Assembly (NCBI RefSeq): GCF_002632825.1
Contig: NZ_NJAJ01000020.1
Location: 1 to 64,000 of the forward strand
Direction of reading: 5' to 3'
Length of the DNA stretch: 64,000 bases
Origin: Xenorhabdus stockiae
GTDB taxonomy: Bacteria > Pseudomonadota > Gammaproteobacteria > Enterobacterales > Enterobacteriaceae
Made by a program: the position numbers and the translations under genes. The notes beneath the pieces were generated by a model, which worked only from the letters and a program-made list of their open reading frames with translations, searched no databases and was not told where the DNA came from. Shown here piece by piece: positions 42,271 to 52,334 of this stretch (the stretch's first letter is position 1; each line of letters opens with the position of its first letter).

Positions 42271-43695
42271 TTAGTCATCAAAACGTTTTGCTTTGTAAGT
42301 CGGATTTTTTAGGTTCTCAACAGAGAAAATATCATCTAGTTCCGCTTCTGTCAGCAGACCACGCTCCAAAACAACTTCCCGGACGCTTTTACCTGTTTCT
42401 GCACAGATTTTACCTACGATATCGCCATTATGGTGACCGATGAATGGGTTCAGGTAGGTCACGATACCAATAGAGTTAAAGACAAAGCTTTCACAGACTT
42501 CTTTGTTGGCAGTAATACCGTTAACGCATTTCTCAACCAAATTACGGCAAGCGTTGCTCAGGATAGTAATAGATTCAAACATAGCCTGACCAATAGCCGG
42601 CTCCATAACGTTCAGCTGCAACTGACCAGCTTCTGCTGCCATAGTGATACAGGTATCGTTACCGATAACTTTAAAGCAAACCTGATTAACAACTTCTGGA
42701 ACAACAGGGTTTACTTTGGCTGGCATGATGGAAGAACCTGCCTGCAATTCTGGCAGGTTGATTTCGTTCAGACCAGCACGTGGGCCGGAAGAGAGCAGAC
42801 GCAGGTCGTTACAGATTTTAGACATCTTAACAGCCAGACGTTTCAGGGCGCTATGAACCATAACATAAGCACCACAGTCAGAAGTCGCTTCAATCAAATC
42901 TTCTGCAGGTACACAAGGCAAGCCGGTCACTTCTGCCAGCTTTTCTACAGCCAGTTTCTGATAGCCAGGTGCTGTGTTCAGACCAGTACCGATAGCGGTT
43001 GCCCCAAGGTTCACTTCCAGCAGCAGCTCTGCGGTACGAGTGATATTTTTAATTTCTTCTTTTAATAACATGGAAAAAGCACGGAATTCCTGACCCAGAG
43101 TCATTGGTACCGCATCCTGTAATTGAGTACGACCCATTTTCAGGATATCGTCGAACTCAATCCCTTTTTTGTCGAAGCCCGCTTTTAATAATTCGATTGA
43201 ATCAACCAACTGCATGATTGCGTTGTAAACAGCAATACGGAAACCGGTAGGATAGGCATCGTTAGTTGACTGGCTTCTGTTCAGATGATCATTGGGGTTC
43301 AGGTACTCATATTCACCTTTCTGATGCCCCATCAATTCAAGACCGATATTTGCCAGCACCTCATTCGTATTCATGTTCAGCGAGGTACCTGCGCCACCCT
43401 GAAAAACATCAACAGGGAACTGATCCATACATTTGCCTGTGTTGAGCAGTTCATCACACGCTTTGACAATGATATCTGCAACTTTGCCGGGAATGGTATG
43501 GAGTTCTTTGTTTGCCAGTGCTGCCGCTTTTTTCACCATGACCATGCCGCGAATGAATTCAGGGACATCGTTGATGGAGCGGTCACTAATATAGAAGTTT
43601 TCAATCGCACGTAGAGTGTGAATACCGTAATAGGCTTCAGCAGGGACTTCACGTTTACCTAACAGGTCTTCTTCGATACGAATGTTGTTTGACAT
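42271..43695 (-). CDS. aspA: Aspartate ammonia-lyase AspA
   Basis: 474 residues. It converts aspartate to fumarate and ammonia. Fumarase/aspartase-superfamily motifs: [31 protein letters not shown] and the signature [15 protein letters not shown] with the catalytic Ser. Length and ends ([18 protein letters not shown]) match enterobacterial AspA. A CRP-type site lies about 190 bp upstream, in agreement with catabolite control known in E. coli. Confidence 0.97.
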   Translation of the reverse strand: MSNNIRIEEDLLGKREVPAEAYYGIHTLRAIENFYISDRSINDVPEFIRGMVMVKKAAALANKELHTIPGKVADIIVKACDELLNTGKCMDQFPVDVFQGGAGTSLNMNTNEVLANIGLELMGHQKGEYEYLNPNDHLNRSQSTNDAYPTGFRIAVYNAIMQLVDSIELLKAGFDKKGIEFDDILKMGRTQLQDAVPMTLGQEFRAFSMLLKEEIKNITRTAELLLEVNLGATAIGTGLNTAPGYQKLAVEKLAEVTGLPCVPAEDLIEATSDCGAYVMVHSALKRLAVKMSKICNDLRLLSSGPRAGLNEINLPELQAGSSIMPAKVNPVVPEVVNQVCFKVIGNDTCITMAAEAGQLQLNVMEPAIGQAMFESITILSNACRNLVEKCVNGITANKEVCESFVFNSIGIVTYLNPFIGHHNGDIVGKICAETGKSVREVVLERGLLTEAELDDIFSVENLKNPTYKAKRFDD

Positions 43696-43884
43696 GAGAA
43701 CCTTCTTAAATTGGATACGTTTTACTGTTTGTTATATGTTTGTTGAGATAATGTTGCCGACAGCAATCGCTGTGATATTAGGTGATTACCACAAAATTGC
43801 AGGCGCGATCATATGTGGATTTGTCAGAAATGCCTTGAACCTGGATCACTTTATAGTACGATTTTACTAATGAAATGACATATG

Positions 43885-43900
43885 TGTGATTGAGGTCACG
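43885..43900. promoter_or_regulatory. CRP-type binding site upstream of aspA
   Basis: TGTGA-TTGAGG-TCACG is one base from the TGTGA-N6-TCACA consensus. It lies in the aspA-fxsA divergent region, on the aspA side. Confidence 0.65.
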
Positions 43901-44134
43901 GTTACTCAGGTAAAAAGTCAAATGTCTTAAGTATTGAAAACCGTTATTGTTATCCCCACATATGTTATCCATGCAAACTAGTCATCTATAGATGTTGCTA
44001 TCAATGAGCTGGGTTATAAACGCGATTCGTGGTAATAAAAATGCGTTGGTAGTATATACAGCGCCTAAAGCGGATGAGAATACCGGCTTATATCCTTCAT
44101 CTTTCAGGTGCCTCATTTTAGGCTGCCACATTTT

Positions 44135-44209
44135 AAGTTGCTTCAACTTAATTTGCTTTAACTTAAATTGCTCCAATTTCATTTTCTTCAACTCATTTTC
44201 TTCAACTAC
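44135..44209 (+). repeat. Five imperfect 15-bp tandem repeats in the fxsA leader
   Basis: Units AAGTTGCTTCAACTT, AATTTGCTTTAACTT, AAATTGCTCCAATTT and two variants (CATTTTCTTCAACTC, ATTTTCTTCAACTAC) follow one another to 44209, just before the GGAGA ribosome binding site. The first units are near-palindromic. The rest of the 43,696-44,220 interval holds no gene. Confidence 0.6.
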
Positions 44210-44220
44210 AGGAGAACAAC

Positions 44221-44727
44221 GTGCGCTGGTTTCCTCTTATCCTGATATGTCTGCTGATTTATATCGAATCAGTACTGTTTGTCCGCATCGCTTCTGAGGT
44301 CGGCGTTCTGTTAACGCTGTTATTGGTTGTTCTGACTTCCTGTGTTGGGGTTTCTCTGGTTCGTAATCAGGGCATAAAAAATTTTATGTCAATGCAGCAG
44401 AAAATGGCTGCCGGAGAAAGCCCTGCGGAAGAAGCAATCAAAAGTGTTTCTTTGGTCATTGCGGGTTTCCTGTTAATTATTCCCGGCTTTTTTACCGATT
44501 TTCTCGGGCTCTTGTTGTTGTTGCCGCCTGTGCAAAAATTGCTGACAGCTAAGTTACTGCCACATCTGACTTTTTACCGTCCGAATGTTCGTGGTGGATA
44601 TGGCCGGGATAGTAATCATGGTCAGACATTTGAAGGAGAGTATGAGCGCAGGCAGGATGATGCTTCGAATAAGATTACTCGCGATGATCAAAAAAATCAT
44701 AATGATAATGACCATAATAAGAAATAA
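44221..44727 (+). CDS. fxsA: Membrane protein FxsA
   Basis: 168 residues with about three to four hydrophobic segments (LILICLLIYIESVLFV, LLTLLLVVLTSCVGVSLV, VIAGFLLIIPGFFTDFLGLL) and a charged His/Asp/Asn-rich tail. FxsA overproduction relieves F-plasmid exclusion of phage T7 in E. coli. It starts with GTG behind AGGAGAACAAC. Its place between aspA and groES is conserved in Enterobacterales. Confidence 0.93.
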   Translation: MRWFPLILICLLIYIESVLFVRIASEVGVLLTLLLVVLTSCVGVSLVRNQGIKNFMSMQQKMAAGESPAEEAIKSVSLVIAGFLLIIPGFFTDFLGLLLLLPPVQKLLTAKLLPHLTFYRPNVRGGYGRDSNHGQTFEGEYERRQDDASNKITRDDQKNHNDNDHNKK

Positions 44728-44791
44728 CTTCAGCCCATACTGCCTGAGAGTGTCACGGGTAATAAAAAAGTGAAATATTTTTTGCTATCCC

Positions 44792-44822
44792 CCCTTGAAG
44801 TACTGCCTATAAGCCCCAACTT
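44792..44822 (+). promoter_or_regulatory. Sigma-32 heat-shock promoter of groSL
   Basis: CCCTTGAAG (44792-44800) and CCCCAACTT (44814-44822) with 13-14 bp between the core elements match the RpoH consensus CTTGAAA / CCCCATNT. It lies about 85 bp upstream of groS. Confidence 0.85.
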
Positions 44823-44904
44823 GTAGCTTCATGGTACTGGTTCTGTTGGGTTCTGGTATCAATCCTCTTACCTGATATGGACTTTATTTATAGGAGATCT
44901 ATCA

Positions 44905-45198
44905 ATGAAAATTCGTCCATTACACGACCGTGTTATCGTCAAACGTCAAGAAGTTGAATCTAAATCTGCTGGTGGAATCGTTCTGACCGGTTCAGCTGCG
45001 GGCAAATCTACCCGTGGTGAAGTTCTTGCTGTTGGCCATGGTCGCATCCTGGAAAGCGGTGATGTTAAAGCTCTGGATGTTAAAGTGGGTGATATCGTTA
45101 TTTTTAATGAAGGTTACGGTGTTAAAGCAGAGAAGATCGATAACGAAGAAGTGTTGATCATGTCTGAAAGCGATATTCTGGCAATTGTTGAAGCGTAA
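44905..45198 (+). CDS. groS: Co-chaperonin GroES
   Basis: 97 residues, standard length. [20 protein letters not shown] and the mobile-loop segment [20 protein letters not shown] are diagnostic. It forms the heptameric lid of the GroEL chamber. Cotranscribed with groL 55 bp downstream from the sigma-32 promoter. AGGAG precedes the start. Confidence 0.98.
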   Translation: MKIRPLHDRVIVKRQEVESKSAGGIVLTGSAAGKSTRGEVLAVGHGRILESGDVKALDVKVGDIVIFNEGYGVKAEKIDNEEVLIMSESDILAIVEA

Positions 45199-45241
45199 TT
45201 GAAAATCTTACGCTCAGATCTTCTTAATTGAACGAATTTAA

Positions 45242-46900
<1,659 letters not shown>

Positions 46901-46951
46901 TGCGCTCATCCTGATGATGGGATCTCCCACCCATTAGGCTAAAACTTTGAA

Positions 46952-46980
46952 GGCGAGCAGATTTTTCTGCTCGCCTTTTT
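46952..46980 (+). terminator. Terminator of groSL
   Basis: GGCGAGCAG (46952-46960) pairs with CTGCTCGCC (46967-46975), followed by TTTTT. Confidence 0.92.
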
Positions 46981-47120
46981 ACTTTCTTCTGTTAATAGCA
47001 TACAAAAGATTAAATTTATCATCGTAATATACACAATGCATTTCAAAATGCGTCGCGGCCAACAAAGAGGCAATTTGAAAGACGAAGTGTATGAAGTTAG
47101 AGTAATCAACGAGGGAAGAC

Positions 47121-47462
47121 ATGCGAATAAAATTTTTGCTCGGCGCATCGGTGTTGCTGTTAGCGGGATGCACGACAAATAATCAATTAACTTCAGCAGG
47201 TTCCAGTGTACGTTTTGTGGACACTCAGCCGGGTAATGAATGCCAGCGGTTAGGTGAAGTGACGGGAACTCAAAGTAACTGGCTTAATGGTGTCGGTAGT
47301 GAAAGCAGTTCTATGCGTGGTGCGGCTAATGATTTGCGTAATAAAGCCGCTGAGATGGGTGGGAACGTGATATATGGCGTAAATAGCCCGTCAGAGGGAT
47401 TGTTAAATAGCTTTATTCCCCTCGACAGCAAGATGGTTGGTCAAGTCTATAAATGCCCTTGA
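47121..47462 (+). CDS. yjeI: DUF4156 lipoprotein YjeI
   Basis: 113 residues. The signal peptide MRIKFLLGASVLLLAGC ends in a lipobox (LLAGC), so Cys17 would be lipidated. The rest is the DUF4156 domain (QRLGEVTGTQSN, ANDLRNKAAEMGGNVI). Function unknown. Position between groL and epmB/efp is conserved in enterobacteria. It shows GAGGG 5-7 nt before ATG. Confidence 0.9.
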   Translation: MRIKFLLGASVLLLAGCTTNNQLTSAGSSVRFVDTQPGNECQRLGEVTGTQSNWLNGVGSESSSMRGAANDLRNKAAEMGGNVIYGVNSPSEGLLNSFIPLDSKMVGQVYKCP

Positions 47463-47590
47463 GTGTATGTGATAAGCAGCATATTGAATTCGGGCAATGC
47501 CCAGAAAAGCAGCTTGCAACATGGTGAGCTAGCTGTCTGAATTTCTGTGCACTGCCTGTTATTGCGAAAATATTAAAGAAACTTCGCTGG

Positions 47591-48619
47591 TTAATTATTT
47601 TTTAACCCTAAGTCCAATGGGGTTTTACTCGGTTCACCGCCGATTTCTCTTGTCAGACACGGCACCAGATAGCCAGAAACTTTGGTTAATAGCTCCCGCA
47701 TAATGGCTTTTGCTTCTTCATCACTGACAAGAAAGTGTGCTGCACCCTGTACTTTATCCAGCACATGAATGTAGTAAGGCAAAATACCGGCATCAAATAA
47801 CGAATTACTTAAATCAGCCAGTATATCAGCGTCATCATTTACGCCTCGTAACAGAACACTCTGATTCATCAGGGTGACTCCGGCCTGTTTCAGCCGAGCC
47901 ATACTCTCCCGGAATGCCTCATCAATTTCGTTTGCATGGTTAATATGAGTGACCATAATGACCTGCAAATTGGATTGTGCCAGACGATTACATAATGAAA
48001 GCGTCACTCTGTCGGGAATAACGACGGGTAAACGGGTGTGAATACGTAGCCGTTTAATATGAGGAATAGACTCAAGTTGAGTAATCAGCCAATCCAGTTC
48101 ATGATCCTTTGCCATCAGAGGATCACCGCCAGAGAAAATGATCTCATTAAGCTCAGTATGCTGCTCGATATACTCTAGCGCTGATTGCCAGTTACTTTTA
48201 TTGCCCTTGTTATCTTCATAAGGAAAATGTCGTCGGAAGCAGTAACGGCAGTTTACCGCACAACCTCCTTTAACCATTAATAACGCCCGGTTGCGATATT
48301 TATGTAATAACCCCGGAACGACCGGATGCTGTTCATCTAATGGATCAGTGGAAAATCCGGCTGGAGTATCAAACTCTTCTCGTGCAGTTAAAACCTGTAG
48401 TAATAAGGGATCCTGCGGATCGCCCTTTTTCATTCGTGATACAAATGCTCTTGGCACACGCAAGGGAAACAGGCGTCGCGCCTCATTACCTTCTTTCAAT
48501 AAGGCGTGCGTGTTCAGGGATAACAATTGCAACAACTCACTGGGATCAGTGATAACATCAGTAAGTTGTTGTAGCCAGACTTCTCTGGCAGGGTGAATAT
48601 GGGTTATAATGTGTGCCAT
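47591..48619 (-). CDS. epmB: EF-P beta-lysylation enzyme EpmB (radical SAM lysine 2,3-aminomutase)
   Basis: 342 residues. It converts lysine to (R)-beta-lysine, which EpmA attaches to EF-P. The radical SAM CxxxCxxC motif is in GGCAVNCRYCFRRHFPY, followed by IIFSGGDPLM and LRIHTRLPVVIPDR. It is divergent from efp, with only 40 bp between the start codons, so the substrate protein and its modifier share one regulatory gap. Confidence 0.96.
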   Translation of the reverse strand: MAHIITHIHPAREVWLQQLTDVITDPSELLQLLSLNTHALLKEGNEARRLFPLRVPRAFVSRMKKGDPQDPLLLQVLTAREEFDTPAGFSTDPLDEQHPVVPGLLHKYRNRALLMVKGGCAVNCRYCFRRHFPYEDNKGNKSNWQSALEYIEQHTELNEIIFSGGDPLMAKDHELDWLITQLESIPHIKRLRIHTRLPVVIPDRVTLSLCNRLAQSNLQVIMVTHINHANEIDEAFRESMARLKQAGVTLMNQSVLLRGVNDDADILADLSNSLFDAGILPYYIHVLDKVQGAAHFLVSDEEAKAIMRELLTKVSGYLVPCLTREIGGEPSKTPLDLGLKNN

Positions 48620-48659
48620 TTTTTGGCTAAGCCATTTCGTTAAAAATTAGAGGATCTCC

Positions 48660-49226
48660 ATGGCTACTTATAGTACCAATGAATTCCGTTCAGGTCTTAA
48701 AATCATGTTAGATGGCGAGCCGTGCGCTATTCTTGACAGTGAATTTGTTAAACCAGGTAAAGGGCAGGCATTTGCCCGTGTTCGTATTCGTAAGCTGATT
48801 TCTGGCAAACTGCTAGAAAAAACTTTTAAATCAACCGATTCCGTTGAAAGTGCAGATGTTATGGATGTCAATTTGACTTACCTGTACAACGACGGTGAAT
48901 TCTGGCATTTCATGAACAACGAAACTTTCGAGCAGTTAGCTGCAGATGTGAAAGCTGTTGGTGACAATGCTAAATGGCTGATCGATCAGGCAGAATGTGT
49001 TCTGACACTGTGGGATGGCCGTCCTATCGCTGTGACTCCACCAAACTTCGTTGAGCTGGAAATTGTTGATACCGATCCAGGCCTGAAAGGTGATACCGCA
49101 GGTACTGGTGGTAAACCAGCTACTCTCAGCACTGGCGCGGTAGTAAAAGTACCTCTGTTTGTCCAGATCGGTGAAGTTATCAAAGTTGATACCCGTTCTA
49201 ACGAATACGTTTCTCGCGTGAAATAA
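48660..49226 (+). CDS. efp: Translation elongation factor P
   Basis: 188 residues, standard length. The three-domain EF-P sequence has the modification loop VKPGKGQA with Lys34, the residue beta-lysylated in gammaproteobacteria of this type. EF-P relieves ribosome stalling at polyproline stretches. GAGGA about 8 nt upstream. A terminator follows. Confidence 0.98.
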   Translation: MATYSTNEFRSGLKIMLDGEPCAILDSEFVKPGKGQAFARVRIRKLISGKLLEKTFKSTDSVESADVMDVNLTYLYNDGEFWHFMNNETFEQLAADVKAVGDNAKWLIDQAECVLTLWDGRPIAVTPPNFVELEIVDTDPGLKGDTAGTGGKPATLSTGAVVKVPLFVQIGEVIKVDTRSNEYVSRVK

Positions 49227-49250
49227 TCTCGCTTTGTTATTTTAGAAAAA

Positions 49251-49286
49251 CCGCAGCCTCTTCGTCCAGAGGTTGCGGTTTTTTTA
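49251..49286 (+). terminator. Terminator of efp
   Basis: CCGCAGCCTCT (49251-49261) pairs with AGAGGTTGCGG (49268-49278), followed by a run of eight T. Confidence 0.93.
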
Positions 49287-49356
49287 TGGTCATTTTTACG
49301 ACCATTGCAGCGGTTTGGGTTGATCGTTATAATTCCTTTTCATTTCCTATCGTTAT

Positions 49357-49399
49357 CTGGGACGACCCGGATAAACGTCATCTCATTGGGGACGGCCCC
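49357..49399 (+). promoter_or_regulatory. Guanidine-II (mini-ykkC) riboswitch upstream of gdx
   Basis: Two short hairpins with ACGR loops: CTGGG-ACGA-CCCGG (49357-49370) and GGGG-ACGG-CCCC (49388-49399), 17 nt apart. This is the defining layout of the guanidine-II class, and the gene behind it is the known target, a guanidinium exporter. The second hairpin lies 26 bp before ATG, consistent with translational control. Confidence 0.93.
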
Positions 49400-49425
49400 G
49401 CTTCCATTAGATATAAGGTTAAAAC

Positions 49426-49740
49426 ATGTCTTGGTTGATACTTCTCATTGCAGGTTTATTTGAAGTTGTATGGGCTGTGGGCCTGAAGTATACACAGGGG
49501 TTTTCCCGTTTAGTGCCGAGCTTGATCACTGCCAGTGCGATGGCTATCAGTGTAGGGTTACTGGCTTATGCTATGAAAAGTCTTCCGGCAGGAACAGCTT
49601 ATGCGATTTGGACAGGCGTTGGGGCGGTAGGTACAGCGATTTTTGGAATTATGATATTGGGTGAGTCTGCAAATATTGCCAGAATATTAAGCCTTGGCCT
49701 GATTGTGGTTGGCATTATTGGTTTGAAACTTGCCAGCTGA
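49426..49740 (+). CDS. gdx: Guanidinium exporter Gdx (SugE, SMR family)
   Basis: 104 residues, four membrane segments. [20 protein letters not shown] has the essential Glu13; [20 protein letters not shown] and the [19 protein letters not shown] segment are SMR/SugE signatures. It exports guanidinium by proton exchange as a dimer. Control by the guanidine-II riboswitch just upstream confirms the substrate. Confidence 0.95.
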   Translation: MSWLILLIAGLFEVVWAVGLKYTQGFSRLVPSLITASAMAISVGLLAYAMKSLPAGTAYAIWTGVGAVGTAIFGIMILGESANIARILSLGLIVVGIIGLKLAS

Positions 49741-49767
49741 TTTTTTGTAATTCATTGATTAGCATTA

Positions 49768-49795
49768 AAATAAAACCCAGCATTATGCTGGGTTT
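49768..49795 (+). terminator. gdx terminator, copy 1 of a 28-bp direct repeat
   Basis: ACCCAGCAT...ATGCTGGGT forms a hairpin at the end of gdx. The same 28 bp recur at 51590-51617, on the same strand, bracketing 1.8 kb with the MFS gene. Confidence 0.8.
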
Positions 49796-50086
49796 AGATT
49801 GCTGACAACCCGTGAAAATGTACGTAACGATGCCCATGATATTATTTCGCATAAAAAAGATGGTGCAATCTGGAAATTTATAATGTCATCAGGGAAACCA
49901 CTTGCTACTTGGTTCGGTATTACAACGAGATTCGTTCCTATAGCTTTAATAAGGAAATATCCCCTGCTGAATACGCAAGACAGTGGTCAGAGGCTAGAAA
50001 AGCGTCCGAAAGTTCTTGACCATATATGGACGCTTAGCTGCACAATTTTTTGATAAAAATAAAATTTTATCGTTCACCGATAATAT
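49796..50086. other. Gap between gdx and the MFS gene; possible gene remnants
   Basis: An 84-codon open frame at 49799-50053 has no ribosome binding site and does not look like a complete protein. Another frame carries EISPAEYARQWSEARKASES around 49940-50010, which has protein-like composition. Likely decayed sequence; nothing nameable. Confidence 0.35.
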
Positions 50087-51328
50087 TCACGATTGCCCCG
50101 TATGAACAACTTCTCGAGTTAATATAAGACCAGAGCATCCCAGAATGAGGTAGCATAGGGCAGATAACATCATAACCCAGTAAAGACTGATAATATGAAT
50201 TAAGGCAGGTATAGCCAACAGTGCCAGCAGTAAGAAAAACCATTCATAAAACATTCGACAACGAAATACCCTGACAACATCCTCTTTGGCAAACTGTGTC
50301 TGCATCAAAGTAGCCAGAGGAATTTGCGTTACTGGAGCTCCCAGTGCAGCGATACCGGACAAGAACATAATTAACAAAATATTGTCACTCATTGCCATCA
50401 TCAGTAATGCAAGGCCAGAAAGCAGACGACCCACAGACATAGCTAGAACCGGACGTGTAATGGTGAGTTCAGAAAAGATTAGATTCGACAGCACATTAAA
50501 AACACCATATATCCCAAGTATATAGCCAAAATATTCTGATTTTTCAGGAAACTGTTGATGTAGTTTTAATGCGAGACCGATAACAAGGCTGACGTACCAT
50601 CCTGCATTACAAAGTGCATAGGCAATGAGGTGAAAATTAATTGAAAACTGACGATTAAGGGCAAGGAAACCACCAAATATTGCTTCAGCATTTCTTCTGA
50701 TAAACCCACCGGAGCGAGTGTAATTAGCTGGTGCTCCTTCAATTCTCTGTAGCACCGATGAAATACTAAAAATAAACACGGCTGAGATAAGATAGGTAAC
50801 TGCATTGAAGAAGAAGAAATTGTAAACTGACATAACAGTAAACATCATAGCCGCAAACGCGGGACCAGCAATTCGTGCAATCCGCCTGACAATATCAAAC
50901 AGCCCATTGATTGTCTGTAACTGTGAACGATCCGCCGAAATCGCAGGTAAGATAGCCTGTAGTGCAGGATCAAAAACCGGGCGGAACCAAGATACTACCG
51001 CAATCACAAAGACCAATAACCACGTTGGTACTATCCCATTTACCTGCCAACTGATGAATGGAAGCAGTGTCGCAACAAAGCGAGCAAGATCAGACAGGAT
51101 CATCATATTGCGGTGATAAAAACCCTCAGTAAGAGCTCCTGACGTTAAGGTAGCAAAGAGTATGATCCCTGCTTGTAGGGCTATCAGATAGCCGGAATCA
51201 TTGCCAAACCTGTCTGTCGCAATCCAGACTACAGCAAAGGAGTATATTTCCGCGCCTACACAGGAAAGGGTTAATGCAGCCCACAAACGAAAGATGATGC
51301 GATTCTTCAGAGCATAGTAGAGTTTCAT
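50087..51328 (-). CDS. MFS-type exporter
   Basis: 413 residues with about twelve hydrophobic segments. The layout (MKLYYALKNRIIFRLWAALT, SWFRPVFDPALQAILPAI, ILGIYGVFNVLSNLIFSELT) resembles the MFS_3 / EntS-like branch, which includes siderophore and drug exporters. No substrate can be assigned. It stands alone between the direct-repeat copies of the gdx terminator, so it is probably an insertion relative to the ancestral order. Confidence 0.8.
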   Translation of the reverse strand: MKLYYALKNRIIFRLWAALTLSCVGAEIYSFAVVWIATDRFGNDSGYLIALQAGIILFATLTSGALTEGFYHRNMMILSDLARFVATLLPFISWQVNGIVPTWLLVFVIAVVSWFRPVFDPALQAILPAISADRSQLQTINGLFDIVRRIARIAGPAFAAMMFTVMSVYNFFFFNAVTYLISAVFIFSISSVLQRIEGAPANYTRSGGFIRRNAEAIFGGFLALNRQFSINFHLIAYALCNAGWYVSLVIGLALKLHQQFPEKSEYFGYILGIYGVFNVLSNLIFSELTITRPVLAMSVGRLLSGLALLMMAMSDNILLIMFLSGIAALGAPVTQIPLATLMQTQFAKEDVVRVFRCRMFYEWFFLLLALLAIPALIHIISLYWVMMLSALCYLILGCSGLILTREVVHTGQS

Positions 51329-51589
51329 ACATTGAGCTTTTTCGTTTCTTTGAGTGCATTGAATAGATGCTGGATAGCTTACCCAGCCACGGATAAATTC
51401 AAAATCAATGGTTACATCTATTTTTCGGATTAAGAGGTTTGGGACGCGAGATCATTGTGTGGGAGTGCTTCGGGAAGGAAAGACAGGGAGACATTCTTAA
51501 CATGGCGGCAAGCCCCGTCGGGTGAACGGAATTTGATTTAATCAAAGCACCGGATACGAATAAAATACTAGCACGTTGTCAGTCATCAG

Positions 51590-51617
51590 AAATAAAACCC
51601 AGCATTATGCTGGGTTT
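51590..51617. repeat. Copy 2 of the 28-bp terminator repeat
   Basis: Identical to 49768-49795. Here it lies 8 bp past the 3' end of the leftward Ner-like gene and can end its transcript, since both strands form the same hairpin with T/A-rich flanks. Confidence 0.8.
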
Positions 51618-51625
51618 TATTTTGC

Positions 51626-51838
51626 TTACTTTTTTTCATAACGAGAAGGCCATATCTCTTCTGGCGTAAGCCCCAGCGCGGTTGCGATTAAACGCTCCCC
51701 TTTTGGCCAGTGACGCTGTAGAGCATTCGCAAGTGTTGATGATGCCAGCCCCGCTGTACGTGAGACTTCTGACAATGTTGTGCCGCGTTTTTTCAATTCA
51801 GCAATGATATCGGCGGAGTGCCAATCTTTATTTTCCAT
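51626..51838 (-). CDS. Ner/Nlp-family DNA-binding regulator, second copy
   Basis: 70 residues: WHSADIIAELKKRGTTLSEV, SRTAGLASSTLANAL, HWPKGERLIATALGL and PEEIWPSRY, all Ner/SfsB hallmarks. About 65% identical to the protein at 10325 over the shared part but without the tail. It is divergently transcribed from the C-protein gene; a C-box lies on its side of the gap, so it is a candidate target of that regulator. GGAGAAATTAAAA precedes ATG. Confidence 0.87.
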   Translation of the reverse strand: MENKDWHSADIIAELKKRGTTLSEVSRTAGLASSTLANALQRHWPKGERLIATALGLTPEEIWPSRYEKK

Positions 51839-51895
51839 TTTTAATTTCTCCGGTTACCTGTCATTTTTCAATTAAAAAGAAATAATTTATTAGTA

Positions 51896-51948
51896 GACTA
51901 TGAGTCACGCATAATAACATAACTTAGATTTAAATGTGACTCATAGTC
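51896..51948. promoter_or_regulatory. Paired C-box-like operators between Ner-like and C-protein genes
   Basis: GACTATGAGTCAC (51896-51908) and its exact reverse complement GTGACTCATAGTC (51936-51948), 27 bp apart. The right copy with its flank (ATGTGACTCATAGTCCGTGG) strongly resembles C-protein operators such as that of C.Esp1396I (recalled: GTGACTTATAGTCCGTG). Each copy faces one of the divergent genes. Confidence 0.75.
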
Positions 51949-51985
51949 CGTGGTCGGATAAGTAACACGAATCGATACTTATCGG

Positions 51986-52225
51986 ATGAAAACACCTAAC
52001 AACATCAAATCCCTTTTCGGGCAAAGGATTAGATATCTCAGGAAAGAAGCCGGGATGTCGCAGGAGGCTTTTGCCGATAAGTGTGGTTTGGATCGAACCT
52101 ACGTCAGCGGTATTGAGCGCGGTGTCAGAAATCCTACCTTAGAAATTATTTATGTGATTGCGAATGGGTTGCAGATTGAGCTGAATGAATTGTTTGATTT
52201 TAAAGCTTCTATTTCTTCCGGTTAA
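51986..52225 (+). CDS. Solitary C-protein-like regulator (XRE family)
   Basis: 79 residues, all helical. The HTH reads [20 protein letters not shown] with recognition helix [17 protein letters not shown], the block seen in controller proteins of type II restriction-modification systems. The ATG at 51986 has no Shine-Dalgarno sequence and lies 38 bp past a C-box, suggesting a leaderless transcript, as known for C genes. No endonuclease or methylase gene lies nearby, so it is an orphan controller. A generic small XRE repressor remains possible. Confidence 0.8.
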   Translation: MKTPNNIKSLFGQRIRYLRKEAGMSQEAFADKCGLDRTYVSGIERGVRNPTLEIIYVIANGLQIELNELFDFKASISSG

Positions 52226-52271
52226 ATAATCCGTTGTTCTGTTTCTTATATCGTTCTGAAAGTGAAGTTTT

Positions 52272-52308
52272 ATCACCTTTGAGCATATACAACTAGCTCA
52301 AAGGTGAT
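52272..52308. terminator. Bidirectional terminator between the C gene and the nucleoside hydrolase
   Basis: ATCACCTTTGAGC (52272-52284) pairs perfectly with GCTCAAAGGTGAT (52296-52308), with TTT on the right and AAAAC on the left. Confidence 0.82.
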
Positions 52309-52334
52309 TTTGGTCTGTTTGTCAGGTAGCTTTC

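Noticed and set aside
43982-44191. Leftward Lys/Leu-rich 69-codon frame
   Set aside because: Produced by the 15-bp repeats in the fxsA leader; no ribosome binding site and repetitive KLKQ-type translation.
49799-50053. 84-codon frame after gdx
   Set aside because: No start signal, no recognisable domain, and another frame of the same stretch looks equally protein-like; treated as decayed DNA.
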